Of a stretch of 64,000 nucleotides of DNA, positions 12,301-26,100 are shown one piece after another. Made by a program: the position numbers and the translations under genes. The DNA lies in assembly GCF_000150275.1 (NCBI RefSeq), contig NW_002060961.1:111012-175011 (forward strand), read 5' to 3'. The notes beneath the pieces are model-generated. The model saw only the letters and a program-made list of their open reading frames with translations. It searched no databases and was not told where the DNA came from. This stretch comes from Trichoplax adhaerens (lineage: Eukaryota > Placozoa > Uniplacotomia > Trichoplacea > Trichoplacidae). Each line of letters opens with the position of its first letter. The stretch's first letter is position 1.

Positions 12301-14068
12301 ATTCTATGATTGCTAACGATCCAAGATGATGATTATAGTAGCATGAGAGGCTAAATATCTACCACTGTGGTTTGAAATTTTTTTTCTAAATTGAACTACG
12401 TAAGCTTTTGCTATCCAAATTTCGTAATTGCTAACGATCCAAGATAATGATTATAGTAGAAGGATAGGCTACTTAGCAGCTTGTTATGGCTATTATCAGA
12501 TTATACTGGCACAATAAATAATTTGTCGCTATTTTACACTTACACTTACCTAGCTAATATCCGTAATACCGTCTAACTTAACCCTTTATTTCTACGCTTC
12601 TTCACAGAGGATGATTAATCCTCTTAAATTCTTATAGCTACCTGATTTTGCTATGACGTTATTTGTAGATTTATTAAATTAATTTTGTAAAGCTGCATAG
12701 AAGAGAAAATTCAGATATTTCAACGTTGTAAATCTAACCGTAATTACAACTTTTGATATCTTGTAGTTAGTAATAATTGAAAAAGAGATAGAATTCATTT
12801 TACTTTCATTCTTGCTCAAATACAGGCTGGCTCTGACTGGGCGGCTTATTATGTTGCCACTTTAACTGCGTTTCTTTTCGGCTGCCTACAAGCGGTATCT
12901 GATGCTTTGGACGATCCTTTCGACGGTATTGGCCAGGATGATGTTAATTTTAAACAGGTTTGACGGAATAGTTCACAACGATACCTTTAACTCATCGATG
13001 TTACAGTCTAATTAAATAGATGGAGAGTATTAAGTGTCAAATTAAGAAATTCATGCCCTTAAGTTGTTAGAATAAACACACTATAAACAGAAGATATCGA
13101 GCTGCACGTTAAGAATCCAATTAAAATGAAAGAGTCCATTATCTTCGCTTTAGATGATGTAGAACCCTAATTCTTGTTTAATTTCTTATTGATCCTAGTT
13201 TGAAAATTGGCCTGAAGTTTCATTATTGGAATTTACTCGCATTGGCGGCCAAGAAAAACGTGCCACTGACCATGCTAAAGAAGACGAAACCAGGAAGCAT
13301 TTAGTTGATCAAGATATAACATATGTTACCGATCCAATCGAACGAGGCGATGCCATCCAAACGGATGAAAAATGGCATAGTATTGGTAGAGGGAATCTCA
13401 TGAGCTGTAGTGATGCAATAGGGCCAGAAGACGTTGTAGATGATGTTATTCTCGATGATAATATCGACGTTGGAGATAAAGAATCATTAGAAAATCAACC
13501 TATGGTCCATGATGGAATGTATAGTTGGACATCACGTCATAATTTGGATGATATTTACGACTACATACATGACGGTGACGAAAATCCGCATGGTAGTATA
13601 CCAAACATGGAAGTGCTAAATATACCGAACGATAATGAATCTTATACGCAGACTAAAAGTCCAAAGAAGCAATTACCAACTAAAGCAAATATCTTTGATT
13701 CGTCCGGTAAACGACGTACGATGACCATGGACTTAGCTCAAAGGCCTACAATTAGGAAAGCTAATTCCTCTGGAGGCATGCCTGCTCATTGGAATAGTCT
13801 AGGGCGCACTGTAGCATCACCAAATAAGCAAAGCAACGTTGAATTAGGTATTACAAACCTAAATCCTCCAGAAGTGCGACGCCAATTATCTTATTCTCCA
13901 ACAGATTTTTCTCGATTTATATCTGTAGATAGGACAGTTAATACGAGTAAATCACAAGTGAATGGCAGATGTGCTAGTCCCTTGCTAACCCGACCAGCTA
14001 ATTTAGAACCGAAAAGGTTATTATCCACTAGCCAAGTTCTACTACAAACAGATGAAACTATAATCTGA
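9327..14068 (+). CDS. Multi-pass membrane protein, bestrophin-like/protist-type family
   Basis: Nine exons: 9327-9479, 10064-10154, 10913-10984, 11065-11166, 11265-11385, 11745-11831, 11999-12137, 12826-12957 and 13199-14068. They join in phase with GT-AG sites to give 588 residues. Hydrophobic segments include VVFYLMALAALSTW (exon 2), TFVGPTVFPLAF (exon 3), VFIFMMPILLSPTYVYI (exon 7) and YYVATLTAFLFGCL (exon 8). Between them are charged helices with QRRERVLEYLAEMKA and the motif IREYRSPRS. Exon 8 ends in DDPFDGIGQDDV, reminiscent of the acidic DPF..DD loop of bestrophin/UPF0187 channels. The last exon, 870 nt, is a polar, probably disordered tail of about 280 residues. From memory, uncharacterised algal and protist proteins carry a similar REYR(T/S)PR motif after an FQRRE helix. 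Channel or transport function is inference. The exon 5 donor was placed at the second of two possible GTs because only it keeps frame. Confidence 0.85.
12291..12475 (+). repeat. Diverged direct repeat inside an intron
   Basis: Two copies of about 65 bases, at 12291-12356 and 12410-12475, share the core attgctaacgatccaaga followed by a similar tgattatagtag stretch. They lie in the intron between exons 7 and 8 of the membrane-protein gene and look like an old local duplication. Confidence 0.75.
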
Positions 14069-17000
14069 ATGAAAATTTATTAAAACCTGTGAATGAGTAA
14101 AGTAATGACCTGAAAATATAGGCTAAACACTGCATCCATTGGCTGATATATTAGTAGCTGTAACCTGTAAATATTCCTCAGGACATTGGTAATCGGTATA
14201 CACCTGAGATTAACCTCTCAGAAAACAAGATTAAATTCCAGAATGATAGCGATGATTTTCTCTGCCTGACTACAGCTGCAGTCACCTGGAAGGGTAATGC
14301 ATATTAAAATCTAGTCCTCTTTATGTCTAGTACGATAACATTGATTCTTTTACTATCAATCTTAGTGATCTGTACAGTACATCAGAGAATTTGAAACTAT
14401 TTATCTCACAGCTGCAAATAAAATGGTATCACGCTTGATGCTGCTTGCCAAGCCTTTTTATCTATCTAGCATTATCGTTATTCTTCATAACACTTGATAT
14501 TCAACCTAAACTGCGTAGATTGTATCAATCAGGCTTAAATATCGAGAAGGATAGATACTTCTCCCATTGTCCGCTACGATATGTAAGCAATCTGTAGCTT
14601 TCAACCGCTAATTAATGCGTACTCAACACTTCCTTGGCAAAGCAAATCGGATCATAAACGGGACCAAGTACCTAACACCTCTCCATTTGGCACATCAACA
14701 GCTAAAATGAATTGTTCTGTTGAGAATGTAGGACTGTCTTAAAGACATTTATTATTCGATACGTGACACAATTCGTGAAGATGCCAATCGTATTGTTTCT
14801 TAACTATACTAGATCCGAAAAATTAGAAGACCGAGCTGGTATGAGCAATTCATTGTAAATTTTCTAGTCTCTTGCTCCAAGAATGACTATAAATGATTAT
14901 ATTGAAATGATTATTAATTGAAATCGTTCTAAATAAGTAATTCTAATAAAATTGATTATTTTAAACCATAGCGATTACTTAAATTAACATAAGCTTCATA
15001 AAATTGAATTCATAGCCATCCTATGTAATAAATAAATTATAACTAAACCATCATAAAAACTTTCTTTCGGCGTGCAAAGCTAATCGATCTAATGTAGCCA
15101 ATTGTCGTCTCTAGATTATCCAACTATGATTTGACGTTTTATATCTGTCTATTTCAAAATCGTCTTATAGCTAAATATCGATTAGTATTAATAGCCAATT
15201 ATTTTTACATTTATTCATAGTTTTATTTATTCTTCAAGTAACAAAATATCTATAATTTAATGGATTAATACAAGTATTTACCATGCTATGGATAAAAATA
15301 ATCATGTAGCACCGTTATTATCATACTCGCAATGTAATATGAAGATGATAATATCCCGTTGCTAAAGTATAGCATATTCTACGATATTCCTTGTTTTCAT
15401 TGCAAGTCCTCTAGAATTTCATATCTACCAACTCAAAATATAATTGCTTTCAAAATTTTTCATAAGTAATGAAGCAGGTCTCTAAAAATAAATTACCGGT
15501 GCCGAGTAATAACTTTATATATTGTAGTATTAGGCAGACATGTCTATAAAGTATAAGCTCATCTATACGGACTATGAATAGCAAACTGCTTATTAAAACT
15601 GATTTATTATAGCAGTAGAACAAAATGAATCGTCATGATAATAAATTCAAAATTCCTATCTATGATTCAAATGGTTTCAAAATTACTTCATGATACATAT
15701 TAATACTAAAACTGTTTTACTTGGTAAATATACTATTTTTAATCGATTGTTGAAAATTGGTATGCTCCATTGCAAATTTACTAGAAGCTACTGATTAAGT
15801 ATAGGCAATGATCAACGTGACCATGTAGTGTAAGCAAAATGTTATCCATATTTTGGATATTTGTTTTACGCTAGTGAAGAGAATTTTGCAATAAAATAGC
15901 GTTACTTTTAAGCTGAAGTAAACATACAAGTATACTATACGACGTATAAGCAAGGAGTTATTTCTGCTAGTAAAAAGCCACGAAACTACTAAGTGAAACT
16001 AGAATTGAAATGATTGTATTACTCTGTAGTCTCGGCAACGTTGATGCGAAATATACTCTAGATATACGATGATAAGATACCAGTAGTAGCATATTGTAAT
16101 AAAAATTTAATTTGGTCTGTCTACGTTAAAAACTTTATGAGAAATACATATTTTGTATTAAAAGTAATTAAAGACTTATTACTAGTGCAATATATTGCCA
16201 GATATTGATAATTCTATGTTCGCTGAGCTTTGCTGGAGAAGGGCGATTAGCAGATTACGAATGCAGTTATATGGAATATTGTAATGCAGAGTGCTGCATG
16301 CTCTATCCGATTGGTATTTTGTAAAATTAGAAGTGAATTTCGCTACAAGTATTCTATGTTGACATCAATTATATATCGATAACATCTTCTATCCCTCAAC
16401 TGAAAGTAAGTATGTAAGAATTATAATGTAGATTAAAAAACTTAAAAATAGAGAATGTACAATTGGAATTGGATTTATTTAGGTCAATTTTAGAGAGGAT
16501 AAACGGGGATTTAGCCGCTCACAAGACTACGTTAGCGTAATTTATACTATTGCATTCCAGCTATAAACTATTCGTAATAAACTGTTATCGTCTATTGCAG
16601 ATTAGAACATACTAATCGTGATAATAGCGGGCGTAGAGGTAGATTTATTGGCGTATTATTGATTAAAATTTAGCTTACTCAAAGTACCGGTATCCCTTAT
16701 AATCGATTGTGCCAAGATGATAAGCAACAGAATCGAGATTAGGCACTTTAATTAAAATTAGAATTTCTTGATTGAGTAAATATTAATTACACGAAGCATT
16801 CGCTGATATGGGATCAGTAATAGTGCTTCCTTATAGTTTAATAGGGCCTGCTATACAATTTTTTAATATAATCATCATCGGCATAAGCTCCATCACGTTA
16901 GAAAAATGCAAAAATTAATAATTTATCATAACTCATCATTAACTCAACTGTTATTTATCTATTATCTATCAATATCAAGTTTTGACAACATATTTTACTT

Positions 17001-17113
17001 AGTTGATTGCAACTTTTAACCTATTCTCATTTTCATGAAGATAGCTTAAAACTAGTTTGTTACTAAAATTTAAATTTTGGATATTTGCATCGCCCATAAT
17101 ATTAGTCCTTCCA
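14069..17113. other. Intergenic between convergent genes
   Basis: About 3 kb of AT-rich DNA between the plus-strand membrane-protein gene and the minus-strand CI-MPR-like gene. It should contain both 3' untranslated ends. A short GTACAGTAC motif occurs near 14370. No coding frame or repeat family is supported. Confidence 0.5.
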
Positions 17114-20100
17114 CTAAGTCACAATTGGTGTAAGATCACTCATTTCCTCATTCTGCTTGCGGTGAAAAGAAATGCTATCACAATTAAGAAAAGTAATCCA
17201 ATTTGAGCATGACCTAAATATGTTACTACTACTCAAGTAGTATAACAATGTAAATAGGATACCACCATATATCAATTTACAGCATGAAATTATAGTTGCA
17301 AACGAGTTTCATTTACATAACCTCGTAATATACAATTATTGAAGCGCACTTGCAGTAACAGGTTTATTCAATACAGCTAGAGTTTTTAATACTTACCTCA
17401 TAAATAATACGTTTTTCCTATTATTACGCCAAAAGACTAATAAGCGAGTGCTTAAGGTACATATTATGAAAGCTGAAACCACAATAACAATGATAGTAAC
17501 ATGATTTCTAGCTTGATCTCGTGATATTCCAGTAGTATTATCTGTTGCTGTTATGACTGTGCCATTAAGATTTTTAATTTCAGAGCTGTAAATAGTGGTG
17601 CATGGATAATAGTTTTAGAACTTAATTTTAAAAGTTAGAGAATCAATTGATTCATTTAGGCTATACAGATTTAATACTATGCATCACGTAATGTGTAGCA
17701 CTATTTTAGCAGTAAATATGTTATGGCACGATCGAATATTAATTTATTATATAAATTAAGCCATCAAATTGAGTAAATCTGTATCATTTTTACTTACAAA
17801 TAGCAGGCTAACAAAGTTGGCCAGACTAAAATGTATTTACAATCTTGAGATTCGTAAACAAAGTTGGGCTGGCCCTATTATTTTAATATGAAGAATATTA
17901 TTAATAGCTCAAATTCTTAATGGTTCTTTTCGTTTCTTTGTAATGATTATAAATGCTTAAGCATCATTTCAGGATCGATGATTCTATTTCAAGGTTAAAA
18001 TATTTCTTGGCTTAATAGCGATTCAAATAATGAATTGCTCATATCCTAGAATAATACTGGATGCATGTAAGTTCTACGTAATACGATTGCAAAAGAAACC
18101 TGACTTATTTGAAGATAGAAACAATCGGTCAGAGCATAGCCATGTTCTGATTAGCATCAGTCTTAAGAATTCAAAGAAGGACGGATTTTATTTACGTGGT
18201 AAGCTACAGTAATTGTGGAATTTCATTCTTTACTATGTCTTATAAGCTATATTTAATTCAATTAATTCATTCTTAGTTCCTCGTTTTGGGTCGTAAACAT
18301 GCTAAGAATAATTGGAAAGTAGCTAAATTTTCTCAATGAGGTTCATCCTCAAAGCTATGATCTGCAATTGTGGAAATTGTTGACGAGAACCAATAATCAG
18401 CTCTGTTACTCTAAATCTTTCGCAATTAAAATTGTTGATAAAATTAATGATAGATTTACTGCATTCCTGTTAAATTAGGCTACGAACTACTACATCCAAC
18501 TTAGGATAAGTATATTAGCAAAAGTACAATATGCTAGTAAATATCATAAATCATTGATAATTATGTCTGTTACGGTACTATTCGATAGCCATTAACTTTT
18601 CAGTTTAGTCTGGTTATAATCGAAAATTGCAATCATTTGATTCATGTATAAAATTGAGCTGCTTTTGTTATGATATACTATGAAATTAGTCGTGTGGGCT
18701 TCTATCGCAAAGTTAACTATTCTAATCTATCAGCCGTACTGATTGCCGAATATAACTATCACCAGATTAACTGCACTTGTAAATACAGGACACTACAGCT
18801 ACAATACCTCTTTGCTGCTAATTATTTAATTCTCTCCAAACTAGCTTAATTTAGCCAAAATGAGATATGCTACTTACTTTCTTTTACCCCAATGATTACA
18901 CAGCTGTATACTAGCATACTAATATGATTTAAGGATACTTAATAGATTGACTATGTATTAATATCGATGCGTAACTTCCCTAACAACAACTCAATTTTAA
19001 AATTAAATTTCATTCAAACTTGAGGCATTAAATATATGTATCAATCGTTCTGTATTGGACTCAATCAGCATGGAATTACTTCTTTTAATCTATCACAAAG
19101 TGGCACAGCTTAACCTTATATTATAGTATTTTGTATTATGGTATATCATTTCATAGTAAAAGAGAGAAAATGAAATAAACCTCGGCTGTTTTGCTCATAC
19201 CAAATATTGGTCAGGATCACACCGGAAGAATATAACCGTTGTAATAGTTTTATTAGTGCCTGGGCGGCATCGATGTTTTGTTGGTAAAATCATTTCTAGT
19301 ATATTATGATTTCGCATATAGAATTCTCTATGCATGGTACTGCTACCAATTTGATGATGAATTCCATCACTTTCGACTATGCAGGCACTGCTATCTACGC
19401 AAGAGCTATTCCGATTTAATGCGTTCAAATTCTTGCAGACATTAATAAATAATGTCGAATTTTTACCATAATTTGTAGTTACCGTGATATTCCAGTTATT
19501 TGACGGCAGAGCAAAATCGTTGGCGTTAAAAAATATTCCAGTCTGCTGATCTACAGTGATGATGCAATCGTTATCCGGCAGTGGTCCATGCTGTCTTTTA
19601 CAAGCAAGAATAGATGGCCATAGAAATTGAGCACGACATTTCGTCATGTCAAATTGAAGAAGTTTCGGTTTACTAATTCTAGAATCGCAACTAAAGTGAA
19701 TTGCTGTTGTTGCTGACTGATTTCTACGTTGGCATAATGGTGCTCCGAAAGCATAAGAAACTGTCACTACCGATTGATCCCTATTAGATGGAGAAAAATT
19801 TCGTGACCAGGTTAATCCAAGTGTTTCAGTATTTATTTCATTTCTATCTTGCATGCAAATTGCAGCTGACGGTAAACAACCTTGAGGTCGATTACGGATT
19901 GGATCGCACAAGTTAAGCCAATATCGATTACCTTTAGCATCTACCCATTTCCAATCTGACCCCATAAGAGAAAATGGGCTTAGATCAAATTGACCGTTAC
20001 GATTTCTAATCGTGCATTCATTTTGATAATGCAAGGAACAAGCATATTTGGTTTTCCATATAAAATTAAATTCACAGGAATCATCATCTTGAGTTATAAG

Positions 20101-23100
20101 AATCGGTTTACCATTTCCGCCATTTTTATCACATATCAATATAATTGTAGTAGAAATTCTTTGACTAGAATTTTTAGAGCATACTGATCCGTTAAAGTAT
20201 TGTAATGTTAATATATCCCGATCGAGAATCGTTAAAAGACTACTATCGACTGAGCCTAACGAAAGAGAGCTACCATTCTGTGCTAAACAGACACTAGCTC
20301 CAGCACATTCGGACTTTGACAGAGCTAAGTTTTGAACGGTATCGCATATACGAAGATAGATCAAGCCGTAGGATGATTGAATAACGTAATGACTCTCACT
20401 GAATTGATTTAGACGAGATAAATTGTACATGGAATTAGTGATTGCATTGTGGATCCAACAGCTATTCCATTTACTTTGTTTGCTAGTGCAAGCACGGTTG
20501 GTTCGCCACCAAATCGTATCCTGGCATGAATCTGATCGATTCAAATCTAAAACTGGATAGCCAATAGAGCCCATTCTGCAAGTGAAGATGATTAAAGTAC
20601 TTCTGTTTCTGGAGGTATCCGCAGAACACGGACTACCTTGGGCATACCTCAAGATGATGGAACCATCTGGATCTATTTTAGCGGGATGATCAAATCCACC
20701 AAGATTAACTGTTAAGTTAGATCGTGGTAGTATAGCACAAGCGGCAGATCCTGCGGGGCATCGTAGGTTTTCAACCGGATTCAGAGCTTTGCAAATATTA
20801 ATATAAATTTTCTTGTCGATACCTATCGAATTCTGAACATTATAAACTTTCCAGCCTCCCTGATTTCTGGTCAAGGGAGATAAATCCACCATTGAACCAT
20901 TTGGATTTGTGGCTAGGCATTCCGTCTGCTCTTCACAAGCAAGTTTGGTCGGCCAAATGAACGAATAGACACATTGACGGCTTTCATTAATAAAAATAGG
21001 TCGCCCAATAGTAATGTTTGGCGAGCATATAAAAGTGATGATTGTACTTCGATGATGGAGTCCATGGCATAAATCTCCATCAGAATAATTGAAGAATAAC
21101 TGCCCAGCATGATAGTAGAGTATTTTATTAACACGTCCACAATTATACCTTAGGGTGTGATTCGTTTGATAGAATTGGCAATTTGCTGACTGATTACTGC
21201 AATAATTGACATTTAATGGACCACAAACATTGATATTGAAAGCATGTCCTTTGCGATCAGTCACGATATAGTCTTGATTCGGATTATATAACGAATTTAG
21301 ATTAAATATATGACCAGATAACGGATTTTTAATCCTACAATTTTCTCCAGCTGCTGACTGAACAGGGCAAGCGGCTTCGTGGATCCAAAGGAAGTAATAA
21401 TGGCAATGATTTTCATGACTGATGAATACAGGAGCATTCTATGGTTATATAGTAAATTATTGAAATCTCAATAGTAGTAAAACTCTAGTTGGTAATTAAA
21501 TTAAATCATCAATATATAATGTTATTTAGATTGAATGATGGAGCAAAGAAGAGCAGTTTATATTAAAATAACTGAATAGAGAATACAGTAGTATATCGCG
21601 GAGATTTATGTAATATATCGAAAATCATAGAGATGCTAACATGATACACTGATGTTATACCTACTTTAACTCCATATTTGCATGTAAACATTATCCTGGT
21701 GGTCTTTCTGCTAGAACCGTCTGAGCAAATATCGCCATGCGTATAAAATAAACTTAATAAGCCATTTTCGATCTTAATACCTTTGCTTATTCTTCCGAGA
21801 TTATGAAATATTCTAGAACCATACATCATTAAAGTCAGGGAAGATTACATTAATAATTTCATGTTTATTTGCATCATCATCTCTAGAACTTTTAAATCAA
21901 CTTCATACCTCGATTTATTTTTACCCTGTTGATTAATTATCAGGCAAGATTTTGAGGAATTTGGACAACCCATTACGCCTTGTACAGATCGACAAACGTT
22001 GATATAATAAATTTGATTCGACGGAGATTTTGCGTTTACAGCTAACCAGCCACCGTTCGATTTGACCAAGCTGCTTAGATCGTACTGTTTGCCAGTATTT
22101 TGATCTGTTATGCTCATTTGGCAATGGTATAATTGCGCTGAGGAGCAAGCAGCAGAAGTATACCATCGAAATTCATGCATACAATTGGGCCATCGTTGAA
22201 TAAAAATCGGCCCAGAGCCAATGATGTCGCCCGTCAAATTGCAATAAAAGTGAATTAAAGTTGATTCCCGATTTTCCAAAGATAAATCACATTTATTGCC
22301 ATGGGTGTAACGTAGAGTTAAACGATTTCGTTCATAAATTAAATTACCATTATTCATGCCAAGTGATTTTACTGCCTGTGTTCCTAATGTAACGATGCGG
22401 TAGAATTTTATAGTTTAGAATTATTTAGCAAACATCTTTAATGAAATTAATCTTATTTGCAGAAAAAATCACAAATGTTAATACGTTTACTTCTGATTAC
22501 AGTAGCGCTAAAATCGTAAAGAGTTTATATTACGAATAAGTAACATACATGTAGAGCAATAAAAACTATTTCTTTGGTTGTTTGTAGATATTTTATAGAA
22601 TAATAAAAAAATTGCTGATCTAAAATTTTTAGTTTAGAAGAGTTTGGGCAGACATCATCGAGATCAATCCGGTTATAGAAACATTACACAAATGCTGATG
22701 CATTTGTTTCTGATCACAGGAGACTTAAATTGCAAATAATTTGCTGTTACTAGTAAAATGATATATTTAAAGCAGTCAAAACTACTTCATACGTTCTCTA
22801 TGGATATTTTATAGTTGCATGTGATCATTGTTAATCTACCGCGGCTACCTTTAATCCTAAATTACTGAAAGTCCTATAGATTTGATTTAATGCAATATTG
22901 TTTCAGAAGCAATACGTAAGGTTTCATAAAGGATCATGTATCCTTTATTTTCTATTAATAGTCAATTAAACCAACCTTTATTATAACTGCAGGCTCCACT
23001 CGATTTATCAGTTCCACATGGCACCACTAAAGGCTGGCAAATATTCAGCCTATAGATAGTTTTATTACTGACCATGACATTATAATCGCTTTTAAAATTT

Positions 23101-26100
23101 GAAAGTGACGATAAATCATAATAATGATGAAATGTAGGATCAAAGGCTTGGCATTGCTGACCAACAGTTGATGGAGTTGGACATGCTGCTGGAGTTTGTA
23201 AGAAGAAAATATATTCACATTGGTAGGTTTCGTGAGAAAATGTTAGACGACCCTAGCATTGAATCAGAGAGCCAATAAGATCAATATTATGTAGCTTAAT
23301 AACATAAGCTTTCGCAAGAAGTAAACTCTATAGCTAATTTTTGGGAGGATACAGATTGTGTGGTTTATCAAGACATGTTGCGAGGTCTATGAGCTATAGG
23401 TGCGATGGAAATAGCCGCTATGAATGTTATTACCTAATACGATCTACTACAGTTTAAGAGATGATGAGTTACTTTAGGAACTTAAATTAAGGTGCCGTAA
23501 ATTTATTTATAGGTAATAGTGCTTACACGAAGGTCGCCATGGAAATAAGCAATAGAAATGGATATAATTAAGAAAGCCGGCAAGTGCAAATATACCATAC
23601 AAAACTATCAGCTAGACTTTAGCATGCAATTTATAGAATGGTTATTCGGAAAGTTCTAATAGGACAGGGAGTAAAGAATTAAAATTAATGACTACAGGGT
23701 CACATGCACTTACAATTGATGAGTATTTAAACTAAGCTCGATTGCGCTAATATAAACAATATAGCTATGAGTGAGATCCATGGAAAGCCTATTTGTTAAT
23801 ATAGCAAATAAAAAGTCAAAGTGATGAAAATAGCTCCAACCTCAACATCGGAGCAAATCAGCTGAATGGTTGTACTCCTTCTATATCGGTGATGGCATAG
23901 ATCGCCATTGATATAGCGAAGATAAATACGATCGTTCTTGAAGATAGGTGGTGATGCAATGTAGCCAATGTTATAACTAATATTGTGAACTGTGTCGACT
24001 TGACAACCACCTAAAAATGGTGTGGAGGTAGAACAGAAAGGTCCATCGACAGGATTAACAGGGCCGCAAATATTGATGTAATATCTAAACTGGATATGGT
24101 AGCGACGTTCAGTAGCATCCCAATTATTATTAGACCTATAAAGATTCGACAAATTGTAGTGATTTCCAGCACTGTCTTGTACATAGCATGAAGTGGATCG
24201 AGGTGGGCAAGCTAATGGAGTAGAAACATTGAATACATAATTTCCGCTTGATGTCAATTGGTAAAAAATTATTCTTGCACTATTAACGTGAATAGCATGG
24301 AGATCGCATTGAAATAATAATGTTGTACTGGGATAATCTTGTCCAATTGAAGGATAATGCAATTGTAGCTGATTATCTTTGCTAATTAAAGTATCCAGTT
24401 GTCCTTGTGTCCTACCCAAAATCATCTTATCCTTGCAAACGCTAGCTACACTACTATTAGAAGTAGTCAATAAAAACATAGAGGTATTATTATTCGATAT
24501 CTTTTTGACTAATGCAAAGTTTTAAAATATGGAAAACCTTTTATGAAATCTAGATAAAACAATGTAGTTTACATGAAGGACTTACCTAGAATCAGAATCT
24601 CTGCACGCAGAATGCCAAAGTCGGTTGCAAATATTGAATTGTACCGTTTGATTGTTCCCTATTTTCACTTCATATCTGCTAAATATCCTCCGTAAGGGGA
24701 TCATGTTATAAACAAATCGATTCAAAGGGTCCTTGTAACTACAATAAGGTGGAAATGCTGTACCAAGCTTTCTTTTACAAGCGAATTTTGTCGACCAGGA
24801 TATAAAATAGGTACAGGAATCTTCCTCATGAAAGAATGGAATACCTATATTTTCAAAAATGTCGCAACGAAATAAAATAACAGTCGATCGATTTATTCCA
24901 TTACGACAAGATGATCCATGATTATATATTAAAGTCAGTTGATTATCCACATAACGTAGTTTCATGTACTTGAAATCGCCACCTCGATATTCTTGATGGA
25001 TACCAGCATCATGAATTTGACATACGGCGTTAGATTTCGATTGATCTCCATTTGCTGTACCACAAGCAGGCAAATTAGAAGGACCACATACGTTAAAATA
25101 GATAGTAGAGTGAGTCTTATAATTAGTTACTCGATAATCATGCTTGGAATTCATGAGTGGATTTAAATCAAAATAGTAACCATCGGCCATAGTAAAACTG
25201 CAATTATTCTTTATTAGCAAATTTTTCACCGGACAAGCATATTCAGTCACCCACTCTATAATATACCGACATGCACTACTTGAATTAATCAGTCTAGGAC
25301 CCGGATTCTAATGGAAGGAATAATCTAAATTTAAATCTTATTAATTTGAAACTTATATTTAGGATTTATTTTATGATAAGATGGAATATCATTCTTGTAT
25401 TCACTAGTATATTATATCTTAATATTATCGTTAATGAATTATCTTGATTAATCGAATTTTAAATGAAATGATGCAAAAACTAAACAGTCACCTGCACTGA
25501 TTTGTTACAACGAAAAATAATTTCAGTTGTAATTGGCCGCTGCATACATGCTGAATAGTTTTGCTTAGTCACATAACTCAGAAATATTTTGCCATTTCGA
25601 TATTGCGGTGGATACATCGGCTCACCGATATTTATTGGACTTCTGTTGCTGTCACTGTTGATTATACAAGCACTAGATTGGGCTGGGCAGCCATAATAAC
25701 GATCGAAAAGTGATCTTATTCGTATATTTCTACAGACATTAATATAAATTTGCTTCTGTGTTGAGTTTTGTACCAAATAGCCACCTGCAATAGCGTTAAG
25801 AATAATAAGATTAAACACACAAACACAAAGCAAAAATCAGGAATAAATTTAGTATAGAATATATGAGTATAGCAAATGAATTAAAGCCTTGATTTTCTTA
25901 TAAATATAGTTACTGTCGTGGCTATAATCATGACTAGGTGTATTTTTAAGTAAAACTTTTAGCTTAATATGAAGAGTATCTGCGAGACGAAATAAATGCT
26001 TCTCGACAAGTACACGCAAAATAAAATAATCATCGTCAAAATATTATAAATAAATCATTTGTTTAGAGTAATAATATCTGTATGTGACATAAAGTTTCAA

